Position numbers and translations under genes: made by a program. The notes beneath the pieces were generated by a model. That model saw nothing but the letters and a program-made list of their open reading frames with translations, did not search any database and was not told the origin of the DNA. A stretch of 39,523 nucleotides of DNA, taken from NCBI GenBank assembly GCA_031286225.1, contig JAITUQ010000004.1, positions 1 through 39,523 on the forward strand. Direction: 5' to 3'. The DNA is from Candidatus Methanorudis spinitermitis (GTDB lineage: Archaea; Methanobacteriota; Methanobacteria; Methanobacteriales; Methanobacteriaceae). Below, piece after piece: positions 27,042 to 33,530 of the stretch. Numbering within the stretch: the first letter of the stretch is position 1; every line of letters starts with the position of its first letter.

Positions 27042-27293
27042 ATGGATAATGTTGATAATTTGGAAAATAAAATAATTGAAATTTTGAAAAAGAATCAAAT
27101 AACTCCAATTATCTCTGGAGACCCTTTACTTCTTGGAACAATAAGAATATATGAGGAAAAAAAGTTATTTAATATTTTAAATGAATTAAAATTTCTTTTT
27201 AAAGAATATAAATCATATAGTTTATCCTCATATCATGTTAGCTCTTGCTGTGCTCTTTCTTATGAAGAAATTAGATATAAAATTGAAATTTAA
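27042..27293 (+). CDS. Small hypothetical protein
   Basis: 83 aa, unrecognised. Soluble, with helical, charged ends and a hydrophobic centre (PIISGDPLLLGTIRIYEEKK) and a vicinal cysteine pair (HVSSCCALSYEE). The ATG follows a GTGATC SD-like sequence. Codon use and the absence of overlap with any other gene support it as a real gene. It stands alone, 142 bp after the HTH-CBS regulator on the same strand. Function unknown. Confidence 0.6.
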   Translation: MDNVDNLENKIIEILKKNQITPIISGDPLLLGTIRIYEEKKLFNILNELKFLFKEYKSYSLSSYHVSSCCALSYEEIRYKIEI

Positions 27294-27339
27294 GATTTGA
27301 ACAGAACATATCCTTTTTCATAAATAATTCCAATTTAAA

Positions 27340-27421
27340 AAGTGAAAAATTATTAGTAGTGTTATATTTAATCATGTTCACAAAGTTATATTAAATCAGC
27401 GTTTTCCAATGTTTTTCACTT
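27340..27421. repeat. 82-bp segment with 10-bp perfect terminal inverted repeats
   Basis: AAGTGAAAAA at 27340-27349 and TTTTTCACTT at 27412-27421. Inside, GTTATATTTAATCA (27361) and GTTATATTAAATCA (27385) form a direct repeat with offset 24. More mixed in base composition than the surrounding spacer. It could be a small non-autonomous element, a structured RNA or an operator region; no target duplication is obvious. Confidence 0.5.
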
Positions 27422-27689
27422 AATCCATATATACTAACTAATATACTTCTCAGTGAAATAGACTTTTTAAAAAATTTTCTATTTTAAATTATATTTTTTC
27501 TTACTTTTGAATTTTAAATAGCTAAATTTACTTGAAATGTTTTTTTAATTTATTTTTTAATAGCTATTTTTAAATTTAAAAATTATAATAAATTTATAAC
27601 AAGATTAAAATTATTTTCATTATAAAATTTAAATCATTAAAATTATTTTTAATTTTTTTTTAAAAAATTTAATGATTTTTAATAAGATA

Positions 27690-27827
27690 AAAAATTATAA
27701 ATTAAAATGTTATTTATTGTTGATTCATTTGATGTAAAAATTATAAATTAAAATGTTATTTATTATTAATTCGATTGATGTAAAAATTATAAATTAAAAT
27801 GTTATTTATTATTAATTCAAATAATGT
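27690..27827. repeat. 46-bp tandem repeat, three copies
   Basis: Units start at 27690, 27736 and 27782. The first 29 bases, from AAAAATTATAAATTAAAATG to TTATTTATT, are identical in all three, and the last 17 drift. A truncated fourth start follows. It lies about 160 bp upstream of the deoxyhypusine synthase gene. Confidence 0.95.
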
Positions 27828-27976
27828 AAAAATGATAAAAATATTTATAAAGGATAAAATTTACCATAAAATTATACTAATTAATTAAGCTATTACTTTG
27901 TGGTTTCTTATTGAAATGTTCTCAAATTAAAATATATTTATTCATTTTATCTTAATTAAACTCTCTATAATTTAAT

Positions 27977-28936
27977 ATGTGTATTATTATGAAGATTAAA
28001 CAGATAAATATTAAAAAAAAAATGTCAGTTAGTCAAATCATGGAGGAATATGCAAATTCAGGTGTTTTAGGCGCTGGAAAAGTAGCTAAAGCTTCAGCAT
28101 TATTAGCTAATATGATTAATGATAAGAATATGAAAATATTTTTATCCGTAGCTGGACCATTGGTTCCAGGAGGACTTAGAAATATTATAGCTAATATGAT
28201 TAAAAACAAGCAAGTAGATCTTTTAATCACCAGTGGGGCTAATATAACCCATGATCTTTTAGAATCCTTTGGTGGAAGACACTACAGGGGTCTTGGTTTT
28301 AATGATGAAAAATTAAATAAAGAGGGAGTAGGGAGAATTGGAGATTTATATACTAAATCTGAGGATTTTGAAGTTTTTGAAAAAGAAACAATAGCTATTT
28401 TAGATAAAATATCTGAAAAAATAGCTAATAAAAAGGATTATGCCTCAGGTACTATTTCAATAAAAAATTTATTGTATGAAATTGGGAACATGTTAAAGGA
28501 TGAAAATTCTATATTAAAAATAGCTAGTGAGAATAATATTCCAATATTTGCTCCAGGTTTAATAGATAGTATGCTTGGATTGCAGCTATGGATGTTTACA
28601 CAAGATAGGGAACTTAAAATTGATGCAGTAGAAGATATGCATGATTTATCTGAGATTGTATTTGATTCAAAACATGTTGGAGCAATTTTTTTAGGTGGAG
28701 GACTTCCAAAACATTATACCTTAGCTTCTAATTTACTAAAAGGTGGAATTGACGCTGGAATTCAAATAACAATGGATAGACCTGAAACTGGTAGCTTAAG
28801 TGGAGCTACGTTAGAAGAAGCTAAATCATGGTCAAAAGCTAAATCTTCTTCAAAGTTAGTTTCTGTAGTTGGTGATGTGACAATTTTATTCCCTTTAATA
28901 TTAGCTGGAGCTTTGGACAATATCAATGAAAAATAA
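27977..28936 (+). CDS. dys: Deoxyhypusine synthase
   Basis: 319 aa from ATG 27977, or 315 from ATG 27989; neither has an SD. It transfers the aminobutyl group of spermidine to a lysine of the translation factor aIF5A, the first step of hypusine synthesis. Marks: SGVLGAGKVAKASALLANMI at the N-terminus, ITSGANITHDL (NAD-binding region), FAPGLIDSMLG, and GGGLPKHYT with the catalytic lysine at K245 (319-aa numbering). The end, VVGDVTILFPLILAGAL, is typical. Length is typical for the archaeal enzyme. It is monocistronic, with a spacer on both sides. Confidence 0.92.
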   Translation: MCIIMKIKQINIKKKMSVSQIMEEYANSGVLGAGKVAKASALLANMINDKNMKIFLSVAGPLVPGGLRNIIANMIKNKQVDLLITSGANITHDLLESFGGRHYRGLGFNDEKLNKEGVGRIGDLYTKSEDFEVFEKETIAILDKISEKIANKKDYASGTISIKNLLYEIGNMLKDENSILKIASENNIPIFAPGLIDSMLGLQLWMFTQDRELKIDAVEDMHDLSEIVFDSKHVGAIFLGGGLPKHYTLASNLLKGGIDAGIQITMDRPETGSLSGATLEEAKSWSKAKSSSKLVSVVGDVTILFPLILAGALDNINEK

Positions 28937-29012
28937 TAATTTTTTCAATTTTATAAAGAAAAATTATATATTAAGGAGTGGGGGAAATAAATTTTATATG
29001 GTAAATAAATTT

Positions 29013-29133
29013 GGCACTGTCAAAATCAACAGGTCGAAGCCTTGAAAATTTGAGATAACACTTCTTTAAATTTGATTCAAAGAATATTTTGTAAAATTTC
29101 ATATTGACTGAACCTGTGAAAATTTACAGTACC
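29013..29133. mobile_element. 121-bp MITE-like element with imperfect terminal inverted repeats and a 7-bp target duplication
   Basis: The ends are 29013-29034 (GGCACTGT...ACAGGT) and the reverse complement of 29112-29133 (GGTACTGT...ACAGGT). They match at 16 of 22 positions, with both tips (ACTGT, ACAGGT) perfect. TAAATTT flanks the element directly on both sides (29006-29012 and 29134-29140). There is no room for a transposase. The GGCACTGT tip resembles known IS6-family ends (IS26 begins GGCACTGTTGC), a family that makes 8-bp duplications, so it may be a non-autonomous or internally deleted relative. It lies just upstream of the promoter of the next operon. Confidence 0.7.
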
Positions 29134-29177
29134 TAAATTTTGCATATAATAGTTTTCATCTACTATCTCCCTTTGGA

Positions 29178-29187
29178 TATTATATAT
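29178..29187 (+). promoter_or_regulatory. Probable TATA box of the SocA/PIN operon
   Basis: TATTATATAT at 29178-29187, about 36-45 bp upstream of the ATG at 29223. It leaves a short leader containing the SD AAGGAGG (29209-29215). The MITE-like element ends 44 bp upstream and could bring or disturb regulatory sites. Confidence 0.5.
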
Positions 29188-29222
29188 GATGAAAAACAAT
29201 ATTTTATCAAGGAGGTTAATAG

Positions 29223-29699
29223 ATGAAAAATAAGGAAAAATTAAATGTTTTTATAAATCTATTAAAGGATAAAATCGGTTTTTCATTTAATATTGAAGAT
29301 TTTGATGATAGGTTAAAACTTCAAAAATATGTTTTTATATCCAAATATTTTGGCTTTAATCATAGTTATGTTTATAATTTATACATTAGAGGGCCTTATT
29401 CATCTGATTTAGCTAATGATTATTATGATATTTCTCCTAATGAATTCACTTCTAACATTTCATTAAAAATAGATATGGATTCTTTTTCATCTTTAATTAA
29501 AGATAAAGATATTAAATGGTTAGAATCAGCAGCTACTATGTTATCTTTGTATTCAAGCTATAAAAATAATTATAATAATTATAATAAGATAGATTCCAAT
29601 AGATTAATTAAAGAAACTAATACAATTAAACATAGAATAGATTTTGATATAATTAAAACAGTTTATTCTGATTTAAATGATTATAATCTTTTTAATTGA
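29223..29699 (+). CDS. SocA/YwgA-like putative antitoxin
   Basis: 158 aa, soluble. The segment RLKLQKYVFISKYFGF, followed by YNLYIRGPYSSDLANDYYDI, matches the pattern of YwgA-like and SocA/Panacea-like (DUF4065) proteins (LQKLxYLxK...YxxGPYSxxLxxDYY). Several of these are antitoxins of varied toxins. A strong SD AAGGAGG lies 7 bp upstream of the ATG. The PIN-domain gene starts 5 bp after the stop, so the two are translated from one message. A toxin-antitoxin pair is the natural reading. The C-terminal 50 residues are Asn- and Tyr-rich (YSSYKNNYNNYNK) and probably variable. Confidence 0.65.
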   Translation: MKNKEKLNVFINLLKDKIGFSFNIEDFDDRLKLQKYVFISKYFGFNHSYVYNLYIRGPYSSDLANDYYDISPNEFTSNISLKIDMDSFSSLIKDKDIKWLESAATMLSLYSSYKNNYNNYNKIDSNRLIKETNTIKHRIDFDIIKTVYSDLNDYNLFN

Positions 29700-29704
29700 T
29701 TTAT

Positions 29705-30238
29705 ATGCCCCAACATTATTATATTGATACAGATTATCTACAATCATATATATTCATGAAAAATCATTTATTAAAGAAATTTTTATCAAAAAAAAATAGT
29801 GATGAGGAAAAAACTCGTTCTGAAAATTTTCAAGATATAATTTTTAATAAAAATAGAGAAATCTTTATTAAAATCCCTTTTATAGTGTTTGGAGAGTTAT
29901 TTAACAATATAAATAATTATCATGCTTCTTTTGATGAGAATTGCATTAGTTCTATAAACAATGAAATTTTTTCTTTATTTGATAGAAATAATGTTGATTT
30001 GGTTCCCCCTGAGAAAAAATCTTATAGTTTAGCTAATGAGATAATTCAAAAAGATTCTCGTTTTGATTCTACTGATGCTTTGATTGTTTCTCAATCACTA
30101 ATTGATAAAAATTCTGTATTTATGGCAACAATGGATTATACTATCACTGAATCTTTTGGAGGAGGCATAATTGCTAGGATTAATGATAGGTTATATAATA
30201 ATAAGGAAAGATTTAAAAAATTAAAGATTTATGGTTAA
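29705..30238 (+). CDS. PIN-domain ribonuclease, putative toxin
   Basis: 177 aa from ATG 29705; a TTG at 29696 overlaps the previous gene and is less likely. The four acidic PIN positions are visible: D8 (YYIDTDYL), E64 (VFGELF), D124 (DSTDALIVSQSL) and D144 (MATMDYT). The arrangement is that of VapC-type nucleases, but the protein is longer than usual VapC (about 130 aa), with an extra charged insertion at about residues 28-52. It should cut RNA when not restrained by its partner. The partner here is not a VapB/AbrB type but the SocA/YwgA-like protein just upstream. Confidence 0.75.
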   Translation: MPQHYYIDTDYLQSYIFMKNHLLKKFLSKKNSDEEKTRSENFQDIIFNKNREIFIKIPFIVFGELFNNINNYHASFDENCISSINNEIFSLFDRNNVDLVPPEKKSYSLANEIIQKDSRFDSTDALIVSQSLIDKNSVFMATMDYTITESFGGGIIARINDRLYNNKERFKKLKIYG

Positions 30239-30481
30239 AATTAATAGAAGTATGAGTATATTTTACATTGAAAAAAATGATTTTTATTAATATGATAGAT
30301 TAATTATTTTTTTTAAAGGTTTATAATAAAATATTTTTTTTTGATAATAATTTATTAAATCATTTTAAAATTAATATAAAAGATTTGCAGTGCTTTTATA
30401 AATTTGTTTTGTAATAAGTATAATGTAAATCACTATATTTTTAATTTTTTTTTAATAATTAAGTTATACTGGTGTTAATAA

Positions 30482-31054
30482 GTGAATTTTCTAACAATAG
30501 CTATTTTATATTCATTATCTGGCTTTTTAATGAAACTATCAGATGATGAATATGATGAAAAATCAAACAAGATAATAGCTATTGTCATTGGAATACTATG
30601 TGCAGTAGCTATAGCTTACCTATCAGTAAATAACATTGATGCAAGCTATATTTTCATTGGAATATTAATTGGATCATTATTATCTTTTAAAATAGATGGA
30701 ATTCATCATATAGTAACCCTTATTACATTCCTTCTTTTGCTTTTTATTTGGGGGGTTCCAAGTTTAAACTTAGCTACTTTAGGATTTTGCGGAGCTTCAG
30801 CTTTAATTGATGAGCTTGGAAATGATAATGAAAAGATTTATAAGAAAAATAAACTTTTTAAAGTGTTTTTTGAATATAGGTTTACCATGAAAATAGCTAT
30901 TTTTATCTTAGCTATTTTAGGATTTATTCAAAGTTTTATCATTTTTCATATAGCTAATATTGATTTTTTAAGTTTTTCAACATTTTTTTACTTTTTATTA
31001 TTTGAAATATCTTATGAATTTGCTGGATTTACTTTTAAAAAATGTTTTAGCTAG
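30482..31054 (+). CDS. Conserved integral membrane protein, unknown function
   Basis: 190 aa starting at GTG 30482 with SD GGTG 7 bp upstream. About five membrane helices are seen, with acidic loops LMKLSDDEYDEKSNK (about 17-31) and DELGNDNEKIYKKNK (about 111-125). Repeated aspartates and the IDGIHH motif could bind a metal or phosphate, as in some prenyltransferase or phosphatase membrane families, but I do not recognise a known one. It stands alone between two putative toxin-antitoxin pairs. Confidence 0.65.
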   Translation: MNFLTIAILYSLSGFLMKLSDDEYDEKSNKIIAIVIGILCAVAIAYLSVNNIDASYIFIGILIGSLLSFKIDGIHHIVTLITFLLLLFIWGVPSLNLATLGFCGASALIDELGNDNEKIYKKNKLFKVFFEYRFTMKIAIFILAILGFIQSFIIFHIANIDFLSFSTFFYFLLFEISYEFAGFTFKKCFS

Positions 31055-31359
31055 TTTTTAACTAATTTTTTAGCTATAGTGCTTCTCCAAACTTTTGCGA
31101 CATAGATAAAAAATATGACAGGGAAAATTTTTTCTATTTATAATTTGCTTAACCCTTTTTAAAGATTTCTAGAGCTTTTTTCTACATCTAGTTATAATGA
31201 TTAAATCTCGCATATATGAGAAATATTATATTAGAAAATTCAATTTACACTTCAAAAAATTTACAAATCTGAAAAGAATCTATAAAATATCTATTGCTTT
31301 ATAAGTATATATTAAAATTACAAAAGCTTTTATATTAATATATATAAATTATATAGTAT
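31055..31359. other. Spacer with an unusual GC-richer patch and TATA-rich promoter
   Basis: 305 bp. The patch 31079-31104 (CTTCTCCAAACTTTTGCGAC in its core) stands out from the AT-rich background and looks like an IS end, with no partner visible in the window. The last 35 bp (31328-31359) contain TTTATATTAATATATATAAA, a near-palindrome that would be both TATA box and operator for the pair of genes that follows, with a start at or very near the ATG. Confidence 0.45.
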
Positions 31360-31653
31360 ATGTCTTGGAAAATACAGAACAATGTTGAAATAAATAATAG
31401 AAATGTATATCATGCTGAGACAAACAAAGGTTGGGCAGTTGTAATACTTCCAGATAACATTATTATAGACAATTATCATCGAGGTTGTGTTCATATACAT
31501 CCTAATCACTCAAAACACTATATTTATGAAGAGTTAGAACAATATTCAATGTTGGAAGTATTTGAGATTGTTTGTTTACATATTGACAAAAACAATGATT
31601 TAATTTTAAAAAAGCTTATAAAAGAATTAAAAGGTTTAGGGGGAATAAAATAA
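31360..31653 (+). CDS. Small protein upstream of HVO_A0114-type regulator; putative TumE-like toxin
   Basis: 97 aa, soluble. A His-rich centre (HRGCVHIHPNHSKHYIYEE, residues about 41-59) recalls the His/Tyr core of the DUF6516/TumE toxin family (G-D-H-R-H...Y-x-F), but the match is only by character. Supporting evidence is the organisation: the downstream gene overlaps the stop by one base and encodes a DNA-binding protein of the kind paired with TumE. No SD; a TATA-like run ends about 20 bp upstream, so the mRNA may be leaderless. If not TumE, it is an unclassified small partner of the regulator. Confidence 0.55.
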   Translation: MSWKIQNNVEINNRNVYHAETNKGWAVVILPDNIIIDNYHRGCVHIHPNHSKHYIYEELEQYSMLEVFEIVCLHIDKNNDLILKKLIKELKGLGGIK

Positions 31654-32075
31654 TGATAATGACATTAATTAAAGAAGAAAGTGGAAAAAACTTCATAAAA
31701 GAAATGGAAAAGAATTATGGATCAATAGAAGAACTTGAAAAATTACACAAAAGAACAAATAATGCTCTAATGTATGTTGATCTTGAAAATTGGAAGTATT
31801 TTCTCAAACACCCTGATGAAAAAATTAAAAGAGGAGAAACAAAGTTTATCAATAAGATTAGCTTAAGTGATATAGAAATGGAAATATTAAACACTATAAA
31901 ACATAAACACCCCCAATCAATTAAGCAATTGGCAAAATTAATTAATAAAGACATAAGCACAACTCACTCTAAAGTTAAAAAGATGACTAACCAAGGATTA
32001 TTAAGTATAAAAGAAGGAAATAAAAACAGTAAAGTACCTATATTAAATTATGACAAAATAGAAATATCTGTCTAG
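31653..32075 (+). CDS. HVO_A0114-like HTH protein, putative TumA-type antitoxin
   Basis: 140 aa. A winged helix fills about residues 70-125 (LSDIEMEILNTIKHKHPQSI, then KQLAKLINKDISTTHSKVKK). The end VPILNYDKIEISV resembles the closing strand of HVO_A0114-family antitoxin/regulator proteins, which often reads P...YD.I.I. The N-terminal 65 residues are charged and helical. Its ATG overlaps the previous stop by one base, with SD AGGGGG 9 bp upstream. Such proteins repress their own operon and neutralise the toxin. The near-palindrome before the operon is a candidate operator. Confidence 0.65.
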   Translation: MIMTLIKEESGKNFIKEMEKNYGSIEELEKLHKRTNNALMYVDLENWKYFLKHPDEKIKRGETKFINKISLSDIEMEILNTIKHKHPQSIKQLAKLINKDISTTHSKVKKMTNQGLLSIKEGNKNSKVPILNYDKIEISV

Positions 32076-32098
32076 CTATTTGGGGTAATGGAGTATTT

Positions 32099-32527
32099 TT
32101 GTTCAATGAATGGTCTCGTGAAGTCTTTATATTAATTTATGAAGAAAATGAATTAATCACTGATGATAGTTATATTCATACAACTATAGCTGATGAAATA
32201 ACCATTAAAATTAAGAACAAAAAAATCATAAATGACCCAGATCCTTGTAATCCAGACAAAGATAAACAATGTAATAATAAAGATAAACAAGATAAATCTA
32301 AAAAAGTTAAAGAAATAGCCAAGAAGATAATAACCAAAGTAATATGCAAGATAGCAATAATCAAGAATATAATAACCAAGCTAACCAATTGTAACAACCA
32401 AGGTAATAGCCAAGGCAGTAACAGTCAATGTGATAATAGCCAAGGTGGTAACAGTCAAGGTGGTAACAGTCAAGGTGGTAATAGCCAAGGTGGTAACAGT
32501 CAAGGTGAAGACAACAATAGTCAATAA
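32099..32527 (+). CDS. Low-complexity reading frame with NSQGG repeats, uncertain
   Basis: 142 aa from TTG 32099; no ATG is available in frame upstream and the SD is poor (GGGGTAATGGAG). The N-terminal 55 residues look like an ordinary domain (REVFILIYEENELITDD and IHTTIADEITIKIK). A Cys- and Lys-rich stretch (DPDPCNPDKDKQCNNKDKQD) follows, and the end is five-residue repeats NSQGG. It starts 23 bp after the TumA-like gene and may be its third cistron or the remnant of a longer gene. The 15-bp repeat is slippage-prone. I do not recognise a family. Confidence 0.45.
   Translation: MFNEWSREVFILIYEENELITDDSYIHTTIADEITIKIKNKKIINDPDPCNPDKDKQCNNKDKQDKSKKVKEIAKKIITKVICKIAIIKNIITKLTNCNNQGNSQGSNSQCDNSQGGNSQGGNSQGGNSQGGNSQGEDNNSQ
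32398..32520 (+). repeat. 15-bp tandem repeat encoding NSQGG units
   Basis: About eight units of the type GGTAACAGTCAAGGT, the last five nearly identical, the first three diverged (QGNSQGSNSQCDNSQ). Synonymous AACAGT/AATAGC switching shows that it is not wholly recent. Likely variable in copy number between strains. Confidence 0.9.
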
Positions 32528-33530
32528 TTTTCAAGTGATATAATTCAATAGTGAGTTAATAAAATTGTAGGAATTTTATATTTCTTATAAAATTTCCTTT
32601 TCTTTTTTTTATACTTTTATTTTGAAAACCATTCTTTACTATAGTGGGAAACATTATTTTTTGGAAAAATTTATTTTTTTTTTTAATTTTAATTAAAATG
32701 AATATTTTTTAAACTTTAAAAGCTAAAACTTTTAAAATAAAGAGTTAAAATTTATTAAATATTAAAATAAATTATAAATATAAAATTATATTAATAAATA
32801 ATTGTTATGTGTAATTTTAAAGATTAATAAGAGAATATTGTATATTAAAAAATTGTAAGTAATTTTAAAGATTAATAAGAGAATATTGAAAATTAGAAGT
32901 AATTTTACCAAAATTTGGTACTTCACTATAAATATAAATCCTTTTTTTATACATATCTTAATATTAAAATGTTCAAAAATAAACGCAGTGTTTTGAAAAA
33001 CAGCAAAATTAAAAAATTCCAGTTTTTGACAATTTTTTTAATTAAAATAAATTGTTTTAATTTTTTGGATACTTACTTTGTTTTCCATAGATTTCATCCA
33101 TAAATAATTCCTTCTATAACTCTAATTTCTTAATAGAAAATATACTTCATTCTATATTTTCCATCTTCATATAAAATCATGTAATTAATTTTTTATAATA
33201 TTCGTTTTTATTATAATTTTAAATATTTATTTTATGCTATTTTTTTTGTAAATAGTTACCATAATTCTTTATAATTCCATTATATTATTTAATTATTTTA
33301 TATAAACATTAATTTTTACAAATATTTTTTACAAATATTTTTTATTTTTATAATATAAACTCCTTTTTTGTTCATTAATAATAAAAAATCTTAATTTTTT
33401 TTAAACAAGGTTCATATTTTTCAATAGAAAAATATAAATATATTCAATGAGTATAAATAAATTTAGAGGAATTAAATTATTTACTATTCAATAATTATCT
33501 TTCCTACTAATTGTAAAAGGAGGTGAAAAT
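32528..33530. other. 1-kb non-coding spacer before the second adhesin
   Basis: 1003 bp, the longest gap in the window. It contains a T-run terminator after the low-complexity frame, a 30-bp direct repeat (32811-32888) and a TATA-like AATATAAATATATT (33429-33442). The latter would start the adhesin message roughly 60-75 bases before its ATG. A 62-codon open frame at 32915-33103 has no SD and poor composition. No gene is supported. Confidence 0.6.
32811..32907. repeat. 30-bp perfect direct repeat, 48-bp offset, plus partial third copy
   Basis: GTAATTTTAAAGATTAATAA plus GAGAATATTG occurs at 32811-32840 and 32859-32888 without mismatch; GTAATTTTA returns at 32899. Unit lengths are 48 and 40 bp. 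Confidence 0.95.

Larger units (their letters stand above)
27294..27976. other. Long spacer before deoxyhypusine synthase
   Basis: 683 bp with an 82-bp element bounded by 10-bp inverted repeats (27340-27421), a three-fold 46-bp tandem repeat (27690-27827) and a TATA-like AAATATATTTA (27930-27940) that could serve the downstream gene, giving a start near 27962. No gene is seen. Confidence 0.6.

Noticed and set aside
27690..27827. CRISPR array
   Set aside because: Units are contiguous 46-bp tandem copies with drifting ends, not short repeats separated by unique spacers, and no cas gene is in the window.
28937..29222. Small structured RNA between dys and the SocA-like gene
   Set aside because: The inverted repeats at 29013 and 29133 are better explained as transposon ends because of the direct flanking TAAATTT duplication.
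32915..33103. 62-codon open frame in the 1-kb spacer
   Set aside because: No SD, Phe/Lys/Asn-rich composition as expected from AT-rich DNA, no recognisable feature.
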